Positions 9,685-19,794 of a DNA stretch of 64,000 nucleotides are shown here, piece by piece. Numbering within the stretch: the stretch's first letter is position 1; every line of letters starts with the position of its first letter. The position numbers and the translations under genes were made by a program. Below the pieces are notes generated by a model. It did not search any database. It worked only from the letters and a program-made list of their open reading frames with translations, and had not been told where the DNA came from. This DNA is from Pseudomonas anguilliseptica (GTDB taxonomy: Bacteria > Pseudomonadota > Gammaproteobacteria > Pseudomonadales > Pseudomonadaceae): assembly GCF_900105355.1 (NCBI RefSeq), contig NZ_FNSC01000001.1, positions 2,728,001-2,792,000 on the forward strand, read 5' to 3'.

Positions 9685-10517
9685 ATTTTCTGGTGCTACT
9701 GCTGGTGCTGTGGGTCGAGAAGTTCTCGTCCTGGCGTAAGCCCATTCAACACGATGGCCCCTGGCTGCGCTTGCTGGCTGCAACTGAGAGCAAGCCGCAG
9801 TGGGCAGAGCGGCCGTGGCTGGCGTTGGCGTTGTTGGTACTGCTGCCACTTTTGGCGCTGGGGCTGATTCTGCTGGTGTTGGAGCCTGTGGCCTATGGTT
9901 GGCTGGCGTTGCCGGTGCATCTGTTGGTGGTGATTTACAGCCTGGGCCGCGGTGATTTACTGGCGGCATTGGGGCCGTTTCGCGATAGCTGGCGCCGTGA
10001 GGACGCCGAGGCCGCGTATCTGGTGGCGCGGCGTGATCTGGCGCTGGAGGCGGACGAAGAGGGCGAGTTGCTGCAGCGCGTCCAGGGGCATCTGGTGTGG
10101 CAGGCCTACCAGAGCTTCTTCGCAGTGATCTTCTGGTATGCGCTGCTGGGGCCTTTGGCGGCCCTGGCCTATCGGCTGGTCGCCCTGGCCGGCGAGCATG
10201 CAACTCTGCCAGCCTTGCGTGAGGCTGCCGTACAGGTGCGTCATGGCTTCGACTGGCTACCGGTGCGTGTGCTGGCCGCCAGTTTTGCCCTGGTAGGTAA
10301 CTTCGCCGGCGTCAGCCGCAGCTTGTTGCATGAACTGCTCAGTTGGGATATCAGCGCGGCGCAGTTGGCGATCATTACTGCACGGGCTGCTGGCGAAACG
10401 CCGGAGCCAGTGATTGGCGAGCTCGGTGTCAGCAGCCTAGACGGACTGTGGCAGCTGTTGGTACGCGCGGCGGTGTTCTGGTATGCGGTGTTCGCCGTAT
10501 GGACTTTGGTTATCTAA
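9681..10517 (+). CDS. ampE: AmpE family inner-membrane protein
   Basis: 278 residues from the ATG at 9681, which overlaps the ampD stop by four bases. It is an integral membrane protein: MNFLVLLLVLWVEKFSSW at the start, further hydrophobic spans around residues 50-95 (ALALLVLLPLLALGLILLVL and the following span), 150-175 and 265-278. The conserved cytosolic region DAEAAYLVARRDLALEADEEGELLQRVQGHLVWQ lies between them. AmpE is linked with ampD in beta-lactamase regulation as a membrane sensor or transducer, but its biochemical role is not settled. The 3' end runs 8 bases into the convergent ROK kinase pseudogene (10510-11410). Confidence 0.93.
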   Translation: MNFLVLLLVLWVEKFSSWRKPIQHDGPWLRLLAATESKPQWAERPWLALALLVLLPLLALGLILLVLEPVAYGWLALPVHLLVVIYSLGRGDLLAALGPFRDSWRREDAEAAYLVARRDLALEADEEGELLQRVQGHLVWQAYQSFFAVIFWYALLGPLAALAYRLVALAGEHATLPALREAAVQVRHGFDWLPVRVLAASFALVGNFAGVSRSLLHELLSWDISAAQLAIITARAAGETPEPVIGELGVSSLDGLWQLLVRAAVFWYAVFAVWTLVI

Positions 10518-11410
10518 GGTCATCGTTCCACAGCCAGGCCGCACCGCGTACACCGCTGGAGTCGCCGTGCTTGGCCTGTAACAGGCGCGTGTTGACCTGG
10601 TCGGAAAACACATAGCGCGGCAACAGGGGCACTACCTGGGAGTAGAGGGCCGTGCAGTTGGACATACCGCCCCCCAGCACGATCACATGCGGATCAATCA
10701 GGTTGATCACCGATGCCAGGCCGCGCGCCAGTTGGTCGCAGTAGCGGGTAACGGCCTGCCGTGCGGCTGGGTCGCCGGCCTCTGCGGCGCTCACCTGGGC
10801 GCTTGCGTCGAGGCCAAGATTGCTGCGCGCCGCCCAACCTGGGCCGCTGAGAAAGGTTTCGATGCAGTCATCCTGGCCGCAATAACAACGTCGGCTCGGG
10901 CCATCCTCATTACGTCGCCAGGGCAGCGGGTTGTGCCCCCATTCGCCGGCGATCGCATTCGGCCCGCCAAGCAGTTGCTGGCGCACGACCAGCCCGCCCG
11001 ACGCCTGTGCCGAGAATAACCCCGAAAACACTCAGGGCCCCTTCGCCAGCGCCATCGCAGGCTTCCGAGAGAGCAAAACAGTCGGCGTCATTGGCCAGGC
11101 GCACTGGCCGCTGTAGCCGTTGCTGAAGATCGGCCTGCAAATCCTCGCCAATCAGACACTGTGAGTTGGCATTCTTGATCCGCCCATGGTCGGGCGAGCG
11201 GGTGCCGGGGATACCGACACCGACGCAGCCACGGCTGCCCAGTTCGCGCTCGCAATCTTCAACTAAGCGGGCAATCAGGGCGACGGTTTTCGGGTAATCG
11301 CCCTGCGGCGTTGGGACGCGGCGGCGCAAGATTTGCTGGCCGCTTTCCAGTGCGATTATTTCGACTTTGCTGCCACCCAGATCAATGCCGAGCTTCAGTG
11401 GTGTGCGCAT
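10510..11410 (-). pseudogene. ROK-family sugar kinase, one-base frameshift
   Basis: From ATG at 11410 the frame begins MRTPLKLGIDLGGSKVEI, the phosphate-binding start of ROK kinases (fructokinase / N-acetylglucosamine kinase group). It stays in frame to VFGVILGTGVG and is then thrown out by one extra G in a G-rich run near 11000. The other frame continues correctly with GGLVVRQQLL, the catalytic-region AGEWGHNPLPW, the zinc site CYCGQDDCIETFLSGPG, and VIVLGGGMSN to the stop at 10510. Rejoined it would be about 300 residues, full length for the family. Either the gene is recently inactivated or this is a sequencing error in a homopolymer. A GlcNAc kinase would fit beside ampDE cell-wall recycling, but substrate is inference. 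Confidence 0.85.
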
Positions 11411-11629
11411 CATTAACCTTAAGTTACAGAGGTTGGGGTCGATAAGAGGTATACATGGCGCCATGTTCGACCGTTATTTTGTGACATTAATCACATTAAT
11501 CTGCCCGTATTTACCCCGTTGATGCAAATGCCGCAGGTCGAGCAGCAAGGGACATACAAGCCGCCGTTTGAGATTCTGCACGGCCGTTTTGTAACCTTAC
11601 ACGACAATAATTAGAACTGGAGACGTCCT
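11411..11629. other. Divergent intergenic region (ROK kinase / chemoreceptor)
   Basis: 219 bases between divergent genes. TTTGTA and CAATAAT before the GTG at 11630 are only weak promoter-like matches. Apart from the ribosome binding site CTGGAGACG nothing else stands out. Confidence 0.4.
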
Positions 11630-13647
11630 GTGAAGACCGTGTTGTATCCGGCCATCGCGCTAATGAATCGCCTCAGCTTCGGCATGAAGTTCAGTCTGAT
11701 CAGTGTGCTGTTCTTTCTGCCCATGCTGGTCACCAACTTCTATCTGGTGCGTGACTCCTATCGGCAGTTCGTCAGCACCCAGGAGGCTCTCGAAAGCATT
11801 GATCTGCTCGGTGAAAGCCTGACGCTGCGGCGCAATCTTGAAGACTTCGTCGACCTTATCGAGGTCAATGCGATGATCGGTCAGTCCGGTCAGGCGGGTG
11901 ATCTTGAAGCGCGTCTGATCAAGCTGCAAGGCGGCATCAGTGAGGCGCTGCAGGGTATGGCAGCAGTAGTGCGCGAGCCTGAGCAGATCGAGGAATTCAA
12001 CAGCAAGCGCGATCAGCTGATTGCCGAGCTGGGCGCGGTGCAGGCCGAAACTTCGCTGCAGGGCAAGATTGCTCTGGCGGAAAAACTGCTGTGTTTATCA
12101 AGCTGGTCGCAGCCCAGGCCGGCTTGAGCCAGGACCGTCAGGGCTCCGTACGACAGATGATCGAACTGGTCACCGTGGACACGCCCAAGGTTACCGCAGT
12201 GCTGAGCGAGGGGCGTGCGGTAGGCGCCTACTCCCTGGCTCAGGGTTTTCTCAATTCGTCGGCCAGCACCACGTTTGACGAGCTGCTGCTGGAACTGGAA
12301 AAGCTGCATGCCGAGTACGGCTTGAACCTGCAGGCATCACTCAACAGCAGCGCGCAGGCCCGCACAGAACTCGCCAGCCAAGCCGCGAGCAGCCTGGAAA
12401 CCTTGAAAAGCACTGCTGTGCTGTTTGAAGACAAGGTGGTAATCGCCGATTCGCTGGATACGCCCTGGGCGCAGTTCTACGCAGATATCAGCGGCGCCAT
12501 GGAGCAGACCTATCAGCTCAATGATGCGGTGCTGGTATTCCTCGACAAGCAGCTTCAGGTGCGCCTGGAGGGAAATCGTACACAGATGGTATTGCTGGTA
12601 GCGGCCCTGCTGGTGGTGTTCCTGCTGATCGTCTACCTGTACGGCGGCTTCTACGTATCGATCCGCACCACCTTGAAAAAACTTGGTCAGGTGATGAATC
12701 AGGTGGCCGCTGGTGATATGACCGTCAGCTTCAAGGCGCAGAGCCAGGATGAGCTGGGCGAGCTAGGCCAGGTGTTCAATGAGACGGTGAGCAAGATCCA
12801 CCAGTTGATCGAGCGCGTGGGCCAGACCGTGGTTGAGGTTGAGCGCCAGGCGGACCGCGTGCAGGAGGTCTCCGGTGAAAGTAACCAGGCGGTTGTCGGT
12901 CAGCGTGGACAGATCGACCTGATCGCCACCGCAATGAATCAGATGTCTGCCACCGCCCAGGAAGTGGCGCACAGCGCAGCCGCGGCAGTAGGTAGTGCGC
13001 AGAGTGTGAATGATGAAACGGTCAGCGGTCGCGCGCTGGTCGAGTCCCAGGTGGGCAGCATTCAACGCCTGGCTGGAGAAATCGATCAGTCGGTAGCGGT
13101 GATCAACAAGCTGGCCAGCGATAGCGCTTCGATCAGCCAGGTGCTGGACGTGATCAAGGGCATTGCCGAACAGACCAATCTGCTCGCGCTCAACGCTGCC
13201 ATTGAGGCGGCGCGGGCCGGCGAGCAGGGGCGTGGCTTTGCCGTGGTGGCCGATGAAGTGCGTAACCTGGCCAAGCGCACGCAGCAGTCCACCGAAGAAA
13301 TCGAGTCGATGATCGCCAAGCTGCAAAGCGGTGTTGGCGCGGCGGTCAAGGCGATGAACGCCAGCCACCAGATGGCCGACACCACGGTCAATGAATCGGG
13401 CAAAGTGCAGCAGGCGCTGGAGAACATCCTTGGGGCGGTGGGCATGATCGTCGACCAGAACCAGCAGATCGCCACTGCCGCCGAAGAGCAAACTGCCGTT
13501 GCGCAGGATATCGACCAGAACATCGTCGAGATCAGTCAGGCCGGTGAACGTACCGCCGAAGGGGCCAGCCAGACCGAGCAGGCCAGCCGCGAGCTGTCCG
13601 GGCTGGTGGCACGCTTGAAGCAGCTGATCGGTGCGTTCCGCGTCTGA
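11630..13647 (+). pseudogene. Methyl-accepting chemotaxis protein, frameshifted in the sensor domain
   Basis: The GTG at 11630 begins a membrane-anchored receptor: a first transmembrane helix (FGMKFSLISVLFFLPMLVTNF) and a helical periplasmic domain. Near 12085-12095 the frame is lost after KIALAEKLL and continues in another frame with [14 protein letters not shown]. The second frame has the second transmembrane helix ([23 protein letters not shown]), a HAMP domain, and the cytoplasmic signalling domain with its hairpin tip [32 protein letters not shown] (split by the helix turn), ending at 13647. The total length of 2018 bases is not a multiple of three. A chemoreceptor gene also sits between ampE and speC in P. 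aeruginosa as I recall it. The frameshift may be real or an error. Confidence 0.85.
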
Positions 13648-13663
13648 TCGGCAACCCGTCAGG

Positions 13664-13693
13664 AAAAAGCCCGCCATCTTGGCGGGCTTTTTT
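13664..13693 (+). terminator. Bidirectional intrinsic terminator between the chemoreceptor and tatD
   Basis: AAAAAGCCCGCC pairs with GGCGGGCTTTTTT across the loop ATCTT. The A run on one side and the T run on the other let it end transcription from both convergent genes. Confidence 0.93.
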
Positions 13694-14500
13694 ATTCGCA
13701 ATGCTTGGCTCGGCCAGTCGGTGTATCCCAGCCAAACAACTCGGCTGCGTTGCGGCTGCTGGTGCTGGCCAGTTCATCCGCGCTGATGCCGCGTAGTTCG
13801 GCCAGGGTTGTGCAGATGTCCGGCAGATATTCCGGGCTATTACGCTGGTTGGGGTGCATGGCGGGCGCCATGTCGGGTGAGTCGGTTTCCAGCACGATGG
13901 CCTCCAGCGGCAGTTGCGCCACCACCTTGCGCAGCCGCAGCGCCTGCGCAAGGTCGGCGCACCGCCCAGGCCGAGTTTGAAACCGAGCTTGAGGTATTCG
14001 CGGGCTTCTTCAGTGCTGCCGGCAAAGGCATGGATGATGCCGCCACGTGGTGGCTTGAGGCGTTTTAGCGTGGCGATGGTCGCCGCATGAGCGCGGCGTA
14101 CATGCAGCAGGGCCGGTAGTTCGAACTCTATGGCCAGTTTGAGTTGGGCCTCGAACAGCTGTTGCTGCCGCTCGCGATCAAGCTGTTCGAGAAAGTAGTC
14201 CAGGCCGAACTCGCCCACCGCGCAGAGCTTGGGGTGGCCGGCGCAGCGGGCTAGCCAATCATGCAATTCGCCCAGGTGCTTAGGGCGATGCTCGTCCAGG
14301 TAAACCGGGTGCAGGCCAAAGGCGGCGTGCAGGCAATCTTCGGTCTGTAGCAGATCCCATACCCGTTGCCAGTTGGCCTGATGTACACCCAACACCACCA
14401 GGCGCTCGACGCCAAGATCGCGGCAGCGGGCCAGCAGCTCGGCGCGATCAGCATCGAAGTCGGGGAAGTCCAGGTGGGTATGGGTGTCGATCAGGCGCAT
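13692..14500 (-). pseudogene. tatD: TatD-family metal-dependent DNase, one-base frameshift
   Basis: The N-terminal frame from 14500 starts MRLIDTHTHLDFPDFDADR, with the HxH metal site of TatD DNases, followed by AVGEFGLDYF (Glu ligand), LLHVRRAHAATIATL and IIHAFAGSTEEAREYLKLG. Around 13950 one base appears to be missing; in the next frame the protein goes on with QALRLRKVVAQLPLEAIVLETDSPDMAP (the ETDSP metal-binding Asp) to the stop at 13692. Restored length would be about 269 residues, typical for the family. TatD proteins are cytosolic 3'-5' exonucleases / deoxyribonucleases. The lesion is a single base in an otherwise well-kept gene, so a sequencing error is as likely as decay. Confidence 0.85.
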
Positions 14501-14510
14501 AGCGTCACGG

Positions 14511-14828
14511 TTAGCAGCGGTTGCCAGAGAGGTTCAGGCGGCGTGCTTCGTCGTCGCTCACGCACTTACTGTCAGCGCCCTGGACGATTCGCGGGGATTT
14601 CCCACTGATGCTACTGGTAAAACTGTCGACAAAGCGCTGCGCCTTGTTCGCATCGTCAAAACGGCGTGCGGCGCTCTGGTTGGAGGTGTAGCTGCCGTTG
14701 CTGGCCGCATAGCACTGCGGGTTGCCCTCACAGGAGAGCTCGACGTACCAGTAGGATTGGCGGATTTCCACCCCGGCCATGCTGTAGCTGGCGAGCAGGC
14801 TTAAGGCAATGAAGAGCATCGTGCGCAT
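14511..14828 (-). CDS. Small exported protein of unknown function
   Basis: 105 residues with a signal peptide (MRTMLFIALSLLASYSMA, cleavage after the Ala). The mature part of about 87 residues is hydrophilic with four cysteines (CEGNPQC, KCVSD and the C-terminal NRC), which could form two disulphides in the periplasm. I do not recognise a family. The gene follows 10 bases upstream of tatD on the same strand, so it may be co-transcribed with it. A long mature segment rich in Ser, Asn and Arg gives no catalytic hint. Confidence 0.65.
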   Translation of the reverse strand: MRTMLFIALSLLASYSMAGVEIRQSYWYVELSCEGNPQCYAASNGSYTSNQSAARRFDDANKAQRFVDSFTSSISGKSPRIVQGADSKCVSDDEARRLNLSGNRC

Positions 14829-14911
14829 GGAGTTACTCCCTGTAGGTTAAGAAGCCAGCCTAAGCCAGTGCCTTGTCCGTGGGAAGTGTTGCGCTCGATG
14901 TGCTGAGACAA

Positions 14912-14938
14912 AAGCCGCGCATGCGAGCATGCGCGGCT
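14912..14938 (-). terminator. Intrinsic terminator of prfC
   Basis: On the minus strand GCCGCGCATGC pairs with GCATGCGCGGC across a two-base turn and is followed by TTTTG. It lies just after the prfC stop codon. Confidence 0.88.
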
Positions 14939-14948
14939 TCGCTGGGGC

Positions 14949-16532
<1,584 letters not shown>

Positions 16533-16581
16533 TGTGCGGGAACCCATCGACTGAATAGTCGGTCTGTCAAAAAAGGCGGCG

Positions 16582-16587
16582 ATTATA
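16582..16587 (-). promoter_or_regulatory. prfC: Probable -10 element of prfC
   Basis: Read on the minus strand this is TATAAT, 50 bases before the prfC ATG. A -35 with good spacing is not obvious in the GC-rich sequence upstream. Confidence 0.45.
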
Positions 16588-17007
16588 ACGGTAAACGTCA
16601 GCGCGCGCGGCGACCTGTAGTCAGGGGAGAAAATCGCTGGTTTTTAGCGCTTTGTGCAGCATTTCATAACGTTTTGTTTTGAATATAAAACGATCAATCA
16701 ATAAGGCGACAAAGAGGAGCAAAAGTGCGGCATTTTTGATTGATCTCAGCCCCCCCATGGCCCTAAAGTTCGCGCCCGAGCGTCCATGCTGGCAACGATC
16801 CATCCGGCTCAAGTACTGACGACGAGAGACCCGCAGGGTACTCGGCGACATGCCTTGGGAAGTAGGCGAACCAAAGTGGGGAAACTGATCAGACGTTCTG
16901 CCTGTGCGGGTTAGCCGCCAGGTCTCCCTGAATGGTGGGTGAGTGGCGCTAATGCCGGCTCATCTGCTGAATGCGTTTTAACTGGTTCTGCCAACTGGAG
17001 TCCGAGC
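16588..17007 (+). other. Long leader region of speC with a stable hairpin
   Basis: No gene can be supported here. The sequence holds A/T-rich promoter-like DNA around 16670-16710. Nearer speC, TTAGCCGCCA (16911-16920) pairs with TGGCGCTAA (16944-16952) with one bulged C, leaving a 23-base loop. The ribosome binding site is CTGGAG about 10 bases before the ATG at 17008. A long, folded leader would suit post-transcriptional control of a polyamine gene, but this is inference. Confidence 0.45.
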
Positions 17008-18171
17008 ATGTCGATCAAGGTCGAAGACTATTACGCACCCGCAACTTTTCAGCGCATGAAGGCTTTCGCTGATACCCAGGAAACCCCCTTTGTGCTGATC
17101 GATACCTCGATCATCAGCCAGGCCTACGACGACCTGCGCGCCGGGTTCGAATTCGCCAAGGTGTATTACGCGGTCAAGGCCAACCCGGCGGTCGAGATCA
17201 TCGACCTGCTCAAGGAAAAGGGTTCCAGCTTCGATATCGCCTCGATCTACGAGCTGGATAAAGTGCTCAGCCGTGGTGTGACGCCTGATCGCATCAGCTA
17301 CGGCAACACCATCAAGAAATCCAAGGATATTCGCTACTTCTTCGAGAAGGGCGTGCGCCTGTTCGCCACCGACTCGGAAGCCGACCTGCGCAATATCGCC
17401 AAGGCCGCACCGGGCGCGAAAGTCTATGTGCGCATCCTCACCGAAGGCTCGACCACGGCCGATTGGCCACTGTCGCGCAAATTCGGTTGCCAGACTGACA
17501 TGGCCATGGACTTGCTGATCCTCGCTCGCGACCTGGGGCTGGTGCCTTACGGCATCTCCTTCCACGTCGGTTCGCAGCAGCGTGACATCTCGGTGTGGGA
17601 TGCGGCGATTGCCAAGGTCAAGGTGATCTTCGAGCGCCTGAAAGAAGAAGACGGCATTGTCCTCAAGCTGATCAACATGGGCGGCGGCTTCCCGGCCAAC
17701 TACATCACTCGCACCAACAGCCTGGAAACCTACGCCGAGGAAATCATCCGCTTCCTTAAGGAAGACTTTGGCGACGACCTGCCGGAGATCATCCTCGAGC
17801 CGGGCCGTTCGCTGATCGCCAACGCCGGCATTCTGGTCAGCGAAGTGGTGCTGGTGGCGCGCAAGTCGCGTACCGCCGTCGAGCGCTGGGTCTACGTGGA
17901 TGTGGGCAAGTTCAGCGGTCTGATCGAAACCATGGACGAGTCGATCAAGTTCCCGATCTGGACCGAGAAGAAAGGCGAAGTGGAAGAAGTGGTGATCGCC
18001 GGCCCAACCTGCGACAGCGCCGACATCATGTACGAGAACTACAAATACGGCCTGCCACTCAACCTGGCCATTGGTGACCGTCTGTACTGGCTGTCCACCG
18101 GTGCCTACACCACCAGCTACAGCGCCGTGGAGTTCAACGGCTTCCCGCCGCTGAAGTCGTTCTACCTCTAA
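17008..18171 (+). CDS. speC: Ornithine decarboxylase (PLP, alanine-racemase fold)
   Basis: 387 residues from ATG 17008, chosen because the family begins at MSIKVEDYY and CTGGAG precedes it; an upstream in-frame GTG at 16939 would add 23 unrelated residues. The barrel has the PLP lysine Lys57 in YYAVKANP, SFHVGSQQ, the phosphate-binding MGGGFPANY and EPGRSL, and the C-terminal domain has the active-site Cys in GPTCDSAD. It makes putrescine from ornithine in the cytosol and is dimeric. The family also contains ornithine/lysine enzymes and the two cannot be told apart with certainty here. It links with the agmatine genes at 45.8-50.3 kb, which give putrescine by another path. Confidence 0.95.
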   Translation: MSIKVEDYYAPATFQRMKAFADTQETPFVLIDTSIISQAYDDLRAGFEFAKVYYAVKANPAVEIIDLLKEKGSSFDIASIYELDKVLSRGVTPDRISYGNTIKKSKDIRYFFEKGVRLFATDSEADLRNIAKAAPGAKVYVRILTEGSTTADWPLSRKFGCQTDMAMDLLILARDLGLVPYGISFHVGSQQRDISVWDAAIAKVKVIFERLKEEDGIVLKLINMGGGFPANYITRTNSLETYAEEIIRFLKEDFGDDLPEIILEPGRSLIANAGILVSEVVLVARKSRTAVERWVYVDVGKFSGLIETMDESIKFPIWTEKKGEVEEVVIAGPTCDSADIMYENYKYGLPLNLAIGDRLYWLSTGAYTTSYSAVEFNGFPPLKSFYL

Positions 18172-18196
18172 CCCCTACGCGTTACCGCTGACCCAA

Positions 18197-18230
18197 CAAG
18201 GCGCTCGCGCAAACGAGCGCCTTGTTTGTT
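18197..18230 (+). terminator. Intrinsic terminator of speC
   Basis: CAAGGCGCTCG (18197-18207) pairs perfectly with CGAGCGCCTTG (18214-18224) across CGCAAA and is followed by TTTGTT. It begins 26 bases after the stop codon. Confidence 0.92.
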
Positions 18231-18372
18231 TCTGCAGCAACGTTTTACTGCGCCGCAGGCCTGGATCAATGGATTGCGCGCGCGGCGCTGTCATAGTGCG
18301 CTTCAGCTATTTAGAATCATTCGCAGTTGTTTGGTGGCGGGCGCTTGAGGCGGCCGGCGAGGAGAGTGAATC

Positions 18373-19002
18373 ATGATGTTGTTGGCTGCGCGCGAATATT
18401 CCATCGCCTCCTTACCCAGCGACGGCGAACTGGAACTGATCGTGCGTCAGGAAAGGCATGCCGATGGCTCGCTGGGCCTCGGCTCGGGCTGGCTGACCGA
18501 AGGCGCAGCGCTGCAGGGCCAGTTGCTGGCGCGGGTACGACGTAACAGCGCCTTCCATGCGCCGGACGATGCGCGTCCGCTGATCCTGATCGGCAATGGC
18601 AATGGCAATGGCAATGGCACTGGCCTGGCCGGGCTGCGCAGCCTGCTCAAGGCGCGGATTGTCGCGGGGCACACTGCTAACTGGCTGCTGTTCGGCGAGC
18701 GCAACGCGGCGTATGACTTCTATTGCCAGGCGCAGCTGCAGGGCTGGCTGGCCACTGGCGACCTGGCGTGGCTGGATCTGGCCTTCTCCCGCGATCAGGC
18801 CGCCAAGGTCTATGTGCAGGACCGCCTGCGTGAGTCCGCCGAGCGGCTGCGCGAATGGTTGGCCGAGGGCGCCGCAATCTACGTCTGCGGCAGCCTCGAT
18901 GGCATGGCTGCCGGGGTGGATCAAGCGCTGCACGAGCTGCTGGGCGAAGCCGCAGTCAACAGGCTGCGCGAAGAGGGTCGTTATCGCCGCGACGTGTATT
19001 GA
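18373..19002 (+). pseudogene. C-terminal stump of a sulfite reductase-type flavoprotein reductase
   Basis: 209 residues resembling only the FAD/NADPH-reductase end of CysJ/flavodoxin-reductase-like oxidoreductases. It opens in the middle of the FAD site (REYSIASLPSDGELELIV), then HAPDDARPLILIGNG (NAD(P) site), WLLFGERNAAYDFYC, DLAFSRDQAAKVYVQDRL, YVCGSLDGMAAGVDQAL and the C-terminal aromatic GRYRRDVY. The upstream flavodoxin and FAD-binding parts are missing: an in-frame TGA lies two codons before the first ATG. Family proteins of this kind are several hundred residues longer. The nucleotide-binding loop carries a GGCAAT repeat expansion (see 18592-18615). Probably non-functional, though the fragment is still an open frame with a weak ribosome site (GAGGAGAG). 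Confidence 0.7.
18592..18615 (+). repeat. Tandem hexamer GGCAAT x4 inside the reductase stump
   Basis: Four direct copies of GGCAAT encode Gly-Asn four times, turning the usual IGNGTG nucleotide-binding loop into IGNGNGNGNGTG. Slipped-strand copying is the simplest origin. The insert is in frame. Confidence 0.9.
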
Positions 19003-19044
19003 TCCGGCCCAGGCTTCCCGCCACGGCAATGCACCACTAAGCTG

Positions 19045-19794
19045 ATGGGCATGAAAAGAATCCTGCTGAACTGCGATATGGGTGAAAGCTTCGGCGTGTG
19101 GAGCATGGGCGATGATGTGCATGCCATGCCGCTGGTTGATCAGGCCAACCTGGCGTGCGGCTTTCATGCTTCCGACCCGATGACCATGCAACGCACCGTC
19201 GCCCTGGCGGTGCAGCATGGGGTGAGCATTGGTGCGCACCCGGCCTATCCGGATCTGCTCGGTTTCGGCCGCCGGCATATCGCCTGCTCGCCAGAGGAGG
19301 TCACCGCGCTGGTGCTGTATCAGCTCGGCGCACTGGATGCCTTCTGCCGCGCGTCCGGTACCCAGTTGGCCTACGTCAAACCCCATGGCGCGCTGTACAA
19401 CGATCTGGTGCGTGACGATGCGCTGTTCAACGCGGTGCTTGAGGCCTGCGCCAGTTACCGCAAGGGCTTGCCGCTGATGGTGCTGGCGCTGGCTGACAAC
19501 AGCCGTGAGCTGCGCCTGGCCGATGCCGCCGATGTGCCGTTGATGTTCGAGGCCTTTGCCGACCGCGCTTACCTGGCCGACGGGCAGTTGGCACCGAGGC
19601 GTTTGAGCGGCGCGGTGCACCATGATCCGCAGCGGATTTTTCAGCAGGCCCTGGCGATTGCCCGTGGTGAGCCGTTTGCCGATATCGATGGCAAACCGCT
19701 GCAGTTGCGCGCCGACAGCCTGTGTGTGCATGGCGATAACGCCGACTCCCTGGCCGTACTGCGGCGTTTGCGGGCCAGCCTGGACGCCCTATGA
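19045..19794 (+). CDS. pxpA: 5-oxoprolinase subunit PxpA (LamB/YcsF family)
   Basis: 249 residues (two fewer if the second ATG at 19051 is used). The start LLNCDMGESFGVW carries the conserved acidic site. Further on come LACGFHASDP, GAHPAYPDLLGFGRR, YVKPHGALYND and FADRAYLADGQLAPRRLSGAVHHD, all typical of the family. With PxpB and PxpC it hydrolyses 5-oxoproline (pyroglutamate) to glutamate using ATP, clearing a damage product of glutamine and glutathione. The genes pxpA, pxpB and pxpC overlap by four bases each and clearly form one operon. No regulator is adjacent. Confidence 0.94.
   Translation: MGMKRILLNCDMGESFGVWSMGDDVHAMPLVDQANLACGFHASDPMTMQRTVALAVQHGVSIGAHPAYPDLLGFGRRHIACSPEEVTALVLYQLGALDAFCRASGTQLAYVKPHGALYNDLVRDDALFNAVLEACASYRKGLPLMVLALADNSRELRLADAADVPLMFEAFADRAYLADGQLAPRRLSGAVHHDPQRIFQQALAIARGEPFADIDGKPLQLRADSLCVHGDNADSLAVLRRLRASLDAL

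Noticed and set aside
16621..16851. A 76-residue minus-strand frame with one hydrophobic span upstream of speC
   Set aside because: It has no recognisable similarity, no good ribosome site, and overlaps the prfC/speC promoter region; it is probably chance.
18300..18330. A Fur-box-like AGAATCATTCGCA near the reductase stump
   Set aside because: The match to the 19-base Fur consensus is too weak on one side to claim a site.
18412..19731. Long minus-strand frames opposite the reductase and pxpA genes
   Set aside because: They are codon-bias shadows of the plus-strand genes in GC-rich DNA; the translations show no family features.
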